Shown: positions 8,087 to 16,090 of the stretch, one piece after another
Numbering within the stretch: position 1 is the first letter of the stretch
Layout: every line of letters starts with the position of its first letter
DNA from: Tropicimonas sp. IMCC34011
Lineage (GTDB): Bacteria > Pseudomonadota > Alphaproteobacteria > Rhodobacterales > Rhodobacteraceae
DNA: 64,000 nucleotides
Direction: 5' to 3'
Assembly: GCF_003390865.1 (NCBI RefSeq)
Contig: NZ_QMEJ01000006.1
Span: 124,001-188,000, forward strand
Notes under the pieces: generated by a model
What the model saw: only the letters and a program-made list of their open reading frames with translations
Database searches by the model: none
Told to the model about the DNA's origin: nothing
Program-made: the position numbers and the translations under genes

Positions 8087-9783
8087 CGTGCGACCGAGGC
8101 CGCCTCGTCGACGGTTCCGTCGTCGCGAATGACCACGCCGTACTCCCGATGCGCCGCCTCGCGACTGACGAGGCCCTGGCGGACGTCCCGCACGACCGCT
8201 TCGAAGTGCCGTTGCGCCGGGTCGCCGTTGCCGCCGCCGCCGCCGGTCTGACATTCGATCACGGTGTTGGTGGGCAGGGCGCGGGCGCGCATTTTAAGCC
8301 CGTGCTCCACTTCACCGTCGGGGAAGGTGATGGTGATTTCCGGCCCCTTGCCCTCCTTGCCGCCGTTCAAACCCCAGGCCGGGGTCTTCGAACGTTCGAA
8401 CCAAAGCGCCCCGTGATTATCATCGAGCATCCGGTAACGCCGCTTGACGCCGAGGCCGCCACGGTTCCTGCCCGGCCCGGCGCTGTCGGCGCGAAGCGAG
8501 AACTCTTCCAGGCGCACGGGGAACTTCGTCTCCATCACCTCGGCTGGGATATTGCGGAAGCCGCCGTTGACGAGGTTGATGAGCGCACTCTCCCCGTCGC
8601 TGTCGGCCCGGCCGCCCCAGCCACCGGCCGTCGGCTCTATCGAGATCCACTGGCCCCGCTTGGGATCGACGGAGAAGAAGCCCACGACCATCGAGTCGCC
8701 GTAATGGGCGGCTGTCGAGCGCTCCGGCATCGCTTCGCTCAGGCACGAGATGAAGAGATCCGCCAGAAGGCCAAGTCCGGTGAAGTACCACTCGCAGGCG
8801 GCCGGTTCGCGGGCGTTGAACATGCATTCGTCCGGCAGGATCACATTCATCGTCTCGAAGGAGCCGCCAGTGATCGCCCGCTCGGGAGAGATCATCGTCT
8901 TGTATGCGAGGCGCAGGAGCGACTCCGTCTGGCTCGCCCCGCAATTGACGGATCCCGCGACCGGACCGGACGTGCCGGTCAGATCGACGATCAGCTCCTC
9001 GCCTTTCACGGTCAGAGTCAGGGCGACCTTCACCGGCTCGTCGTCGACACCGTCGTTGTCGAGGAAACCTTCGCGGCTCCAGGTGCCGTCCTTGATCGCC
9101 GCAATTGCCTCGCGGTCGAGGAGACGGGCCTGTTCGAAGATGTTCTGGCAGGCGGCGCGATAGGTGTCAGTGCCGATCTTGGACAGAAGCTGGCCGAGCC
9201 GGCGTTCGCCCGTACGGATCGCCGCGATCTGCGCGCCCAGGTCGCCGATTGTGGCGCCCTCCAGACGGGTGTTGAGCTTCAGGTGGTCATACCATTCGCG
9301 GATGCGCTTGCCCTGGCTCACGATCCGGGTCGGCCCGAGACGCAAGCCTTCCTGGTAGATGTTGGTCGAGGACATGGTCGAGCCGGGATCCATCGCCCCG
9401 ATGTCGTTCCAGTGCGCCCGCGCCGCGCCGAAGCCGACGAGTTCTCCTTCGTGGAAGATGGGGCCGATGGCGGTGACGTCATGCAGGTGCGTGCCCTGCA
9501 TGTAGCTGTCGTTCATGATGAAGATGTCACCCTCGTGGATGTCATCCCCGTAGTAGTCCTTCACCTGGCGGACACAGACGTCGATCGCACCGATGAAGAG
9601 GGGCACGCCGGTGGACTGGCCCAGCATGTTGCCGTGCTCGTCCATGAGCGCCACGGCGCTGTCCTTGCCTTCATAGATGATCGCCGAATGGGCCGAGCGC
9701 CAGAGCGAGGCATTCATGTCCTGCGCACAGGAAATGACGAAATTGCGGACGACTTCTGTTGTGATCGGGTCTGCGGAGCTCAT
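8083..9783 (-). CDS. hyuB: Hydantoinase/oxoprolinase family protein, B subunit
   Basis: A 566-residue cytoplasmic HyuB/HydB subunit. The start MSSADPITTEVVRNFVISCA is typical of the family, and conserved patches include LGQSTGVPLFIGA and NDSYMQGTHLHDV (about residues 70-125). With HyuA it should hydrolyse a cyclic amide (hydantoin, 5-oxoproline or related lactam) using ATP. The start at 9783 overlaps the hyuA stop (ATGA) and its own stop overlaps the ATPase start, so the chain hyuA-hyuB-ATPase-permease is translationally coupled. The substrate cannot be read from the sequence. Confidence 0.9.
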   Translation of the reverse strand: MSSADPITTEVVRNFVISCAQDMNASLWRSAHSAIIYEGKDSAVALMDEHGNMLGQSTGVPLFIGAIDVCVRQVKDYYGDDIHEGDIFIMNDSYMQGTHLHDVTAIGPIFHEGELVGFGAARAHWNDIGAMDPGSTMSSTNIYQEGLRLGPTRIVSQGKRIREWYDHLKLNTRLEGATIGDLGAQIAAIRTGERRLGQLLSKIGTDTYRAACQNIFEQARLLDREAIAAIKDGTWSREGFLDNDGVDDEPVKVALTLTVKGEELIVDLTGTSGPVAGSVNCGASQTESLLRLAYKTMISPERAITGGSFETMNVILPDECMFNAREPAACEWYFTGLGLLADLFISCLSEAMPERSTAAHYGDSMVVGFFSVDPKRGQWISIEPTAGGWGGRADSDGESALINLVNGGFRNIPAEVMETKFPVRLEEFSLRADSAGPGRNRGGLGVKRRYRMLDDNHGALWFERSKTPAWGLNGGKEGKGPEITITFPDGEVEHGLKMRARALPTNTVIECQTGGGGGNGDPAQRHFEAVVRDVRQGLVSREAAHREYGVVIRDDGTVDEAASVAR

Positions 9784-11807
9784 GCCTGGCCCTCCTTCAC
9801 AAGGCTCATGTGGCCGCCTTCGATCAACTGTGCTGTCCACCCCGGGGGCAGGAGCGTGGTCGAAGTGACCTCTTCGATGATTGCGGGGCCGCTGATGCGG
9901 TCTCCTTCGCCGATGCTGTTGCGGTCGATGATCGCGGTCGGTCGGGCGGAGCCGGCGAACCAGACATCCCGTTCGCGTGCCGGGCGCGCCGTTTCGCGTT
10001 CCGGCGGCGCATTCTCGGGCCGTTCAAGCTGACCGAGCGCCGCGAGACGGATGTTGGCCATCTCGACCCGGTTTTCGGGGCTGTTGTGGCCATATTGCCG
10101 TTCATAGGCGGCGTCGAAATCGGCGCGGATCTTGTCCATGTCCATGGGGCCGTCATCCAGCTGGATGGTCAGCACGTATTCCTGTCCGTGATAGCGGAAG
10201 TCGATCGCCCGCTCGTAGCTGATGCGCCCCGTCTCGATGCCTTCCGCGACCAGGAAATCGCGGCCCTTGTCCTGAAGCCGCGCAAAGGCGGTTTCGAGAT
10301 CTCCAGCGTCGACCAGGTCCAGGAAGTTGTAGTGGGTTTCCTTGAAGTCGTGGCGGACATCCGTCTGGAGCATGCCCCAGGCCGAAAAGGCGCCGGGATG
10401 GACTGGAATGATGACCTCGGAGATCTCGAGCTCTTCTGCCAACGCCGCCGCCTGGGCGGGACCTGCCCCACCGAAGGCGACGAGGGAGAATTCGCGCGGG
10501 TCGATGCCGCGCTGGATGGTTATGGTGCGGATCGCGTCGGCCATCTTGGCGTTGACGATGTCAATCACGCCATGCGCCATCTGCTCGGCATCCATGCCGA
10601 AGTCCTGGCCCAGCTTCGCGAGCGCCGCCGCCGCCGCATCCCGGTCGAGCGCCATATCCCCGCCCGAGAAGTTAGCGCCGTCGAGCCGGCCGAGAACCAG
10701 GTTGGCGTCCGACACCGTGGGCTCCGTGCCGCCCCGGCCGTAGCAGACGGGGCCTGGGGTGGAGCCCGCCGATTGCGGGCCAACGCGCGCCGCGCCCGCT
10801 TCCTTCCAGGCGACCGAGCCGCCGCCCGCGCCGATGACGTGGATATCGACCACCGACATCTGGATCGGCAGGCCTTCCAGCATGGCTTCGTTGGAGGCAG
10901 ACGGCAGGCCGTCGATAACCAGCGAGGCATCGAAAGACGTGCCGCCCATGTCCACGCAGATCAGGTTGTTGCGCCCGGTCAGCGCCGAAAGGGCCTTGCC
11001 CCCGATGGCGCCGCCGACGGGCCCTGACAGCAGCGTCTGCAGCGGCGTTTCCGAAGCCGTGGCCGCGGTCATCACGCCGCCGTTGGATTCCATCACGTGC
11101 AGCGTGCCGTCGTCCGGCAGCTTGTCGTTCATCTCGTCAAGCAGCGTGCGGATGTACTTGCGCACGACCGGCGCGAGGTATGCGTCGGTGACGGTTGTGG
11201 ACGTCCGTTCGAATTCGCGCCACTCGGGCGAAACCTGGTGCGACAGGACAATCTGCACGTCGGGCAGCCGCTCTTGCAGGTAGTCCCGCACGGCAAGCTC
11301 ATGCGCGGCATTATTGAAGGAAAACAGCAGCGAGACTGCGATGGCCTCGTATTTCTCGGCCTTGTAGGCGTCGACCACCGCATCGAGGTCGGAGGTGCAC
11401 AGCGGCTCAAGCTCTTCGCCGGAGGCGGCGATGCGGCCGCCGACCGTGTACGTGTGTTCCAGCGACACGAGCGGCTCGGGCTTGTTCCAGCGAATGGAAA
11501 AGATCTCTCCCCTGTCGTTGCCCTGGATCGTGTAGATGTCGCGGAAATTCTCGTTGGTCACCAGCGCCACCTTGGACCCGCGGCGGGTCAGCAGGGCGTT
11601 GAGGCCGACGGTCGTGCCATGCACGAAGAAGGCCAACCCGTCGCCGTCATCGAGCACCGTATCGATGCCCTGAAGGACGGCCAGCGCGGGGTTGTCGGGG
11701 GTCGATAGAACCTTGGTGGCGCCGCAGCGCCCGGTTTCGACGTCCTGGTAGACTATGTCGGTGAATGTGCCGCCGATGTCGGCGGATACGCGGTAGTTTT
11801 TGTTCAC
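9780..11807 (-). CDS. hyuA: Hydantoinase/oxoprolinase family protein, A subunit
   Basis: A 675-residue HyuA subunit. The N terminus VSADIGGTFTDIVYQD is the phosphate-1 loop of the ASKHA-type hydantoinase A fold, and the second ATP-binding patch is seen as ICVDMGGTSFDASLVIDG (about 287-304). VIGAGGGSVAW follows. It binds ATP and works with HyuB on a cyclic amide. The start is a GTG at 11807, which places GGTFTD at the expected distance from the N terminus; no ATG is available just upstream. The binding-protein gene ends 63 bases upstream, so the import and hydrolysis genes are one operon. Confidence 0.9.
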   Translation of the reverse strand: MNKNYRVSADIGGTFTDIVYQDVETGRCGATKVLSTPDNPALAVLQGIDTVLDDGDGLAFFVHGTTVGLNALLTRRGSKVALVTNENFRDIYTIQGNDRGEIFSIRWNKPEPLVSLEHTYTVGGRIAASGEELEPLCTSDLDAVVDAYKAEKYEAIAVSLLFSFNNAAHELAVRDYLQERLPDVQIVLSHQVSPEWREFERTSTTVTDAYLAPVVRKYIRTLLDEMNDKLPDDGTLHVMESNGGVMTAATASETPLQTLLSGPVGGAIGGKALSALTGRNNLICVDMGGTSFDASLVIDGLPSASNEAMLEGLPIQMSVVDIHVIGAGGGSVAWKEAGAARVGPQSAGSTPGPVCYGRGGTEPTVSDANLVLGRLDGANFSGGDMALDRDAAAAALAKLGQDFGMDAEQMAHGVIDIVNAKMADAIRTITIQRGIDPREFSLVAFGGAGPAQAAALAEELEISEVIIPVHPGAFSAWGMLQTDVRHDFKETHYNFLDLVDAGDLETAFARLQDKGRDFLVAEGIETGRISYERAIDFRYHGQEYVLTIQLDDGPMDMDKIRADFDAAYERQYGHNSPENRVEMANIRLAALGQLERPENAPPERETARPARERDVWFAGSARPTAIIDRNSIGEGDRISGPAIIEEVTSTTLLPPGWTAQLIEGGHMSLVKEGQA

Positions 11808-11870
11808 TGTGGCGGCCCTTTCGACTGACAGGTCAGCGCGGCACGAATGTCGCGCTGTCCGGTTTCGTGC

Positions 11871-12857
11871 TTACTGTTCCCACTCGCCGGCAAAGTCCGG
11901 ATTGGCTTCAAGGACCTCGGCATCGATCATCGCTTCGATGGGGCCGGACTCATCCATGTTGATCATCCCGTTGACCGGCTTGCCTTCGATCGCGTTTGCA
12001 ATCTGCTCCATCGCGAGGGCACCCATGGTCTTGGGGAAATAGGCCAACGTCGCGTTCCAGCGTCCTTCGCGGATTGCGTCGATGGCGATGGCCGCTGCCC
12101 CGCCGCCCGAGAGGTAGACGTCGGAGATATCAATCCCGGCGGCTTCGAGAGCGATTTCAACGCCGACGAGATGCTGATCCGCATTGGACAGCACAACGTC
12201 CACATCCGGGTTCGCCTGCAGGATGTCGGTCATCGCCTGCAAGCTGGGATCAGGCGCGTACCAACCTTCGCCGACCGCGACGACGTCGATGTTCTCTTCT
12301 TCACCAAGGACCTGTTGGAACGTTTCGAGGCGCAGGTTGTCGAAGGGGAAAATCTTTGCGCCGATGATGATGACGACGTTGCAGGGGTCCTTGTCAGCGC
12401 AATGCTCGACCACGTCCTCGGCCTGCGAAGTGGCACCCGGCACGGGCAGGGAGGCGGCGGTCACCGTGATGCCGTCGACCTGCGGCTCCAGCGTGTTGAG
12501 GTCCGGGCCGATGGGGAAAAGGACTGCACCGACAGGGATGCCTTCGGCGACAACCTGTTCGAAGGCACCCGCGACCCCAACAGAGTCGTTGGGCGCGACG
12601 ATCATCCCGACATACTTGCCAGAGGCAAGGGCGTCTTCGATCTGGCCGTATTGGACTGTCGCGTCGAACTGACCATCGATCATTTCGGCCTCGTATCCAC
12701 GAGCGGCCGCCACCTCCTGCACGCCCTCGAAGGTCGCCAGGTTGAAACCATTCTGAGAGGTCGAGGCGAAATAGGCGATCGTGCCCTCGGCACAAGCGGA
12801 GCCCGCGAGTGCGGCAGTGGCTGCGCCGGCGAGAAGAGTCGTCCTCAAGAACGTCAT
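11871..12857 (-). CDS. Sugar-type ABC transporter substrate-binding protein
   Basis: A 328-residue secreted protein with a Sec signal peptide ending near GSACAEG (about residue 24) and a periplasmic-binding fold of the ribose/Peripla_BP_4 type (TIAYFASTSQNGFNLATFEG, then VGMIVAPNDS). It is the first gene of the operon and captures the ligand for the permease and ATPase downstream. Two internal Cys (about residues 155-161, CADKDPC) could form a disulfide. Linkage with hyuA/hyuB suggests a hydantoin- or lactam-like ligand rather than a sugar; this is inference. Confidence 0.88.
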   Translation of the reverse strand: MTFLRTTLLAGAATAALAGSACAEGTIAYFASTSQNGFNLATFEGVQEVAAARGYEAEMIDGQFDATVQYGQIEDALASGKYVGMIVAPNDSVGVAGAFEQVVAEGIPVGAVLFPIGPDLNTLEPQVDGITVTAASLPVPGATSQAEDVVEHCADKDPCNVVIIIGAKIFPFDNLRLETFQQVLGEEENIDVVAVGEGWYAPDPSLQAMTDILQANPDVDVVLSNADQHLVGVEIALEAAGIDISDVYLSGGGAAAIAIDAIREGRWNATLAYFPKTMGALAMEQIANAIEGKPVNGMINMDESGPIEAMIDAEVLEANPDFAGEWEQ

Positions 12858-12910
12858 TGTGGGTCTCCCTGATCTTTTTTTGGCTATTCGGTTCGACTCC
12901 GACGTTGCAG

Positions 12911-12955
12911 ATTATGCAAACTTAATGCAACATAAAATTATGCAAACTTAATGCA
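12911..12955. promoter_or_regulatory. Two direct 19-bp operator repeats for the adjacent GntR protein
   Basis: The identical 19-mer attatgcaaacttaatgca occurs at 12911-12929 and 12937-12955, 26 bases apart. Each copy contains TGCA-N7-TGCA, a small dyad. They occupy the promoter space between the divergent binding-protein operon and the gntR operon, and the second copy ends ten bases before the gntR start. This is the expected place for a GntR-family repressor to control both directions. Confidence 0.7.
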
Positions 12956-12964
12956 GGATGCGAG

Positions 12965-13714
12965 ATGGCTCAGCCAACGGCAAAAAAAGCAGCGCAGGAA
13001 CAGGCGCCCGCCAAAAAGAAGCGGGGGGCATTGCTCGTGCACGAGAGGCTGCGCGACGACATCCAGTGGCTCCGCATCGAGCCAGGTTCCGCCCTCGACG
13101 AGGTTGCTCTGGCGCAGCAGTTCGAGGTGTCGCGCACCCCGATTCGGGAGGCCTTGCTGCTTTTGTCGAACGAAGGGTTCGTCCAGTTTCTACAAAACCG
13201 GACGACCATCGTTGCGCCGCTTTCCCTGCACAACATGGCAGCCTTCACCGACACGCTAATCCTGCTGGCACGCGGGATAGTTCGGGCGGCCACACTGCAG
13301 CGGCAGGCGGACAGAAGCACCTTCGACGCTTATGTCGCCAACTATTCGGCCGCCTTGGAAAAGGGCGAGGACGAGGCCGCGTTCCACGTGCAGCTGGACT
13401 TCTTCCGCACGGTTGCATCCCTGGCGCGGAACCGCTTCCTCGCGAAGTATTTCCTGGAAGCCCAAGACGCCTCCGTCCGCACGAAGCTCCTCTATTTTTT
13501 CCCGCATCTCTCCAGCGAAGACCGGTCTGAGGCGATCCGCCGTCTCCGGTCAATCGCGGACGCCGTGCTGGCGGGTGAGCCGGACGCAAGCGATGCCGCG
13601 ACCCGCGACGCAATCCTGTTCGAAGTCGAGGTGATCCAGCGTGGCCTCGGTCCGCGCTTCGGGCACGAGATGACGCTTGGTCCGGACACCGTGCGAGAAG
13701 GGGACAGCGGATGA
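12965..13714 (+). CDS. GntR family regulator with FCD-like C-terminal domain
   Basis: A 249-residue regulator. A Lys/Ala-rich N-terminal tail (about 20 residues) precedes the winged helix (about 21-90: VHERLRDDIQWLRIEPGSAL, then LAQQFEVSRTPIREALLLLS). An all-helical FCD-like effector domain follows. It probably senses the imported substrate or product and represses the divergent transporter/hydantoinase operon through the twin repeats just upstream. Its TGA overlaps the ATG of the M24 peptidase gene (ATGA). The effector is unknown. Confidence 0.88.
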   Translation: MAQPTAKKAAQEQAPAKKKRGALLVHERLRDDIQWLRIEPGSALDEVALAQQFEVSRTPIREALLLLSNEGFVQFLQNRTTIVAPLSLHNMAAFTDTLILLARGIVRAATLQRQADRSTFDAYVANYSAALEKGEDEAAFHVQLDFFRTVASLARNRFLAKYFLEAQDASVRTKLLYFFPHLSSEDRSEAIRRLRSIADAVLAGEPDASDAATRDAILFEVEVIQRGLGPRFGHEMTLGPDTVREGDSG

Positions 13715-14814
13715 CGCACCTTTCGGCTCGTACGATGCGCGCCAGGTCGATCATCGCCGATGCCGGTCTCGGAGCGCTGGCCTTCGTGCCCGGACCGAAT
13801 TTCGCCTACCTGACCGGCGTTCATCTGCACCTCATGGAACGGACGACGCTTTTCGTGCTGACGCGGGAGGGCCGCAGACTTGCCGTCATGCCCTCGCTCG
13901 AACGCCAGAAATGGGCCGCCGCCATGCCGGAGGCCGAGACCTTTTACTGGAACGATGCGGAGGGCCCCTCGAACGCGATCGCGGCGCTTGCCAAGGCAGT
14001 CGGCATGGACGTGCCACTGGGGGTCGAGGGACTGAGAATGCGCGCAGCCGAGTATTTCGCCCTGCGGCGCCACTGGGACGCGGAAGCGATCCTCGATGCC
14101 GATCCCGCCCTGACGGACCTTCGGCTCCTCAAGGACGCCGCCGAGATTTCGGAGCTGCGCCGCGCCATTCGGATCAGCGAAACTGCCTTGGCCGAAGTCC
14201 ATGACGGCGGCATCGGTGGCCGCAGCGAGGTCGATATCGCCGTCCGCCTCAAATCGGTAATGCTGGACCATGGCGCCACCGGCTTCGCATTTGACCCCAT
14301 TGTCCTTTCCGGAGGCGAAGCGGCTAACCCCCACGGGACCCCGAGCGATCGCGTCGTGCGGCCCGGCGAAGTCCTTCTGATCGATTTCGGGGCGAGCTTC
14401 GGAGACATGCATGCCGATATCACCCGCACCGTTTTCTGCGAGCATGCGTCGGACGAGCATGCCCGGATCTACGAAGCCGTTCTGGCAGCAAATGCTGCCG
14501 GCAAGGCGGCCGCACGGCCCGGGAACACGATAGGCGACGTGGATGCCGCGGCGAGCGATGCTCTGTCCGCCGCGGGCCATTCCGAGCTGATCCTTCACAA
14601 GACGGGCCACGGCCTTGGCCGGGAGGTCCACGAAGCGCCGCAGGTCGCGCGGATGAACGGCGCCCCGCAGAAGCCAGGCATGGTCTTCACGGTCGAACCT
14701 GGCCTTTACCGCGAAGGCGAGATCGGCATCCGGATCGAGGACGACATCCTCATCACCGATGACGGCTACGACTGCCTGACATCCTATCCTAGGGAGCTTC
14801 TGACCTTTGCTTGA
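13711..14814 (+). CDS. M24 family metallopeptidase (Xaa-Pro aminopeptidase-like)
   Basis: A 367-residue cytoplasmic protein with a creatinase-like N-terminal domain (about 1-140) and a pita-bread M24 domain (about 145-365). All five metal ligands of true M24 peptidases are visible: D225 and D236 (LLIDFGASFGDMHADITRT), H300 (HKTGHGLGREVHEAP), E329 (FTVEPGLY) and E343 (IRIEDD). This favours a dinuclear aminopeptidase over creatinase, which lacks the metals. In this locus it may cleave an N-substituted or dipeptide-like product of HyuAB; that role is inferred. Start overlaps the gntR stop. Confidence 0.87.
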   Translation: MTHLSARTMRARSIIADAGLGALAFVPGPNFAYLTGVHLHLMERTTLFVLTREGRRLAVMPSLERQKWAAAMPEAETFYWNDAEGPSNAIAALAKAVGMDVPLGVEGLRMRAAEYFALRRHWDAEAILDADPALTDLRLLKDAAEISELRRAIRISETALAEVHDGGIGGRSEVDIAVRLKSVMLDHGATGFAFDPIVLSGGEAANPHGTPSDRVVRPGEVLLIDFGASFGDMHADITRTVFCEHASDEHARIYEAVLAANAAGKAAARPGNTIGDVDAAASDALSAAGHSELILHKTGHGLGREVHEAPQVARMNGAPQKPGMVFTVEPGLYREGEIGIRIEDDILITDDGYDCLTSYPRELLTFA

Positions 14815-15334
14815 TGCCGCCGACCCCCTGAACCAGTTCACAGATGTCGTCGCCGCGGAAGGCTGGACCAGCCTCTTTCCAGCCCTGGAAGAGTTCTCTC
14901 AGGCCAAGATCGGGCACATCCTCTTTTCCTGCTCGGTTTTCCAGAAAGCTTCCGGCACCACTTGGGTCGCCGCGCGGGTCTATTCCAACGACGAGGAAAA
15001 CTACCCGACCTCCGGCTTGAAAGAGATCCTACCGACACGCTGGACCGAACTGGTCATCGCCGAGCGCAAGACCTTCGTTGCCAATTCGGTCGCGGAATTC
15101 GCTGACGTCCTGGCCGACCACGCAAAGATTGAAAGTTTGGGCCTTGGGTCGGTCGTGAATCTTCCGATATTCTACCGTGGCGAGTTCGTGGGCACAGTTA
15201 ATTTGCTCCACAAGCCCGGCTACTACACCGAGAGCCGGGAAGCCAAGATTCCTACACTGGTTCTGCCGAGCCTGTTGGCATTCCAGGCTTCGAAAGAAGC
15301 CAAAGAGGTTGATTGGGTCGACATAAGCAAGTGA
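14807..15334 (+). CDS. GAF-domain protein
   Basis: A 175-residue soluble protein whose central part (about residues 20-150) reads as a GAF fold (IGHILFSCSVF, then LGLGSVVNLPIFYRGEFVGT and VNLLHKPGYY). It starts with TTG at 14807, overlapping the end of the M24 gene by eight bases, so it belongs to the gntR-M24 operon. GAF domains bind small ligands; a sensor or enzyme-like role in the hydantoin-related pathway is possible but not shown. No signal peptide or membrane segment is seen. Confidence 0.75.
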   Translation: MLDAADPLNQFTDVVAAEGWTSLFPALEEFSQAKIGHILFSCSVFQKASGTTWVAARVYSNDEENYPTSGLKEILPTRWTELVIAERKTFVANSVAEFADVLADHAKIESLGLGSVVNLPIFYRGEFVGTVNLLHKPGYYTESREAKIPTLVLPSLLAFQASKEAKEVDWVDISK

Positions 15335-15623
15335 GCGATGCTGCGCTTTATGTGAGCTTCGGTCTGCTACGGCCTGAATGTCCGCTCTTGCCCGAATGAC
15401 GCGCAACCGTCGCATCCGCGGCGAACTTCCGGAATCTCTGACTGCCCGACCATCGCGAACGGCCCTTCGCGGACCTTCGTGCCGGGCGCGGCGGATGACC
15501 GGTTCCGACCTATAGCGGGCAAACAGACACCGGTGTCGCACGCCACAGCTGCGCAGCACCTCTGCCGCGCATTTAGTCCCCGTCAGCCGTCCCTCATGCG
15601 AGAGAGATGCGTCACACTTGCCT
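15335..15623. other. Intergenic stretch with repeat-like sequence, no gene seen
   Basis: No convincing coding frame. It contains motifs (gaatgtccgctc, cgaatgacgc, cgaacggcccttcg) that resemble short dispersed repeats seen again in the gaps near 20.2, 39.1, 47 and 48.4 kb. Confidence 0.4.
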
Positions 15624-16010
15624 ATGTCGGCAGCCATGAAACCATGTCAAACGGCACTGATGACCGTGCGGGTTCCGACAGTCTTCGCTCTCCTGCTGGG
15701 CCTGTGCCTTGCATGTTCGAGCATTGTTTCGGCGGCCATGATGGCGCCGGATGGCGCCAGCCATGCGCGTGTGGTTCACGAAATTACCTATGGCGCGCCG
15801 ATCGGCGAGCTGTGCAGTGAAAGCCACCACGGGCACGAACATCACTGTCCCCTCTGTCATGGGCTACCCAATTTACCGCGCGCAGCCTTCGCCCTGCTGG
15901 AACGCGCCTTCCTTCCCCAGGATAACTGGCTGGCGGGAGAGGCGCTGCAACGGGCGGCGCAGGGGCGCAATGTGGGCCATTCCACGCGGGCGCCGCCGCA
16001 GCTGGCATGA
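15624..16010 (+). CDS. Small exported His/Cys-rich protein, DUF2946-like
   Basis: A 128-residue protein with a hydrophobic N-terminal segment (VPTVFALLLGLCLACSSIVS, about residues 17-36) that looks like a signal peptide or anchor. A metal-ligand-rich segment ESHHGHEHHCPLCHGLP follows. Such small proteins often precede metal- or heme-related membrane proteins, and here the PepSY protein follows 80 bases downstream. A periplasmic metal-binding role is plausible but unproven. The start is uncertain: ATG at 15624 or 15636 are the best candidates, with a purine-rich GAGAGAG some 17 bases upstream. Confidence 0.65.
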   Translation: MSAAMKPCQTALMTVRVPTVFALLLGLCLACSSIVSAAMMAPDGASHARVVHEITYGAPIGELCSESHHGHEHHCPLCHGLPNLPRAAFALLERAFLPQDNWLAGEALQRAAQGRNVGHSTRAPPQLA

Positions 16011-16090
16011 AAACCTGACATTCCATTCCCTGCACAAGGCTGTGCGGGGCGCCTTTTCATGCCCGTCATGCCGGACATGCCTCTCATGAC

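Noticed and set aside
8149-11027. Long plus-strand frames opposite hyuA and hyuB
   Set aside because: Shadow frames; the minus-strand proteins carry the conserved hydantoinase motifs and ATGA overlaps.
13711-14814. M24 gene as a creatinase, given the hydantoin context
   Set aside because: All five metal ligands of the peptidase type are present, which creatinase lacks.
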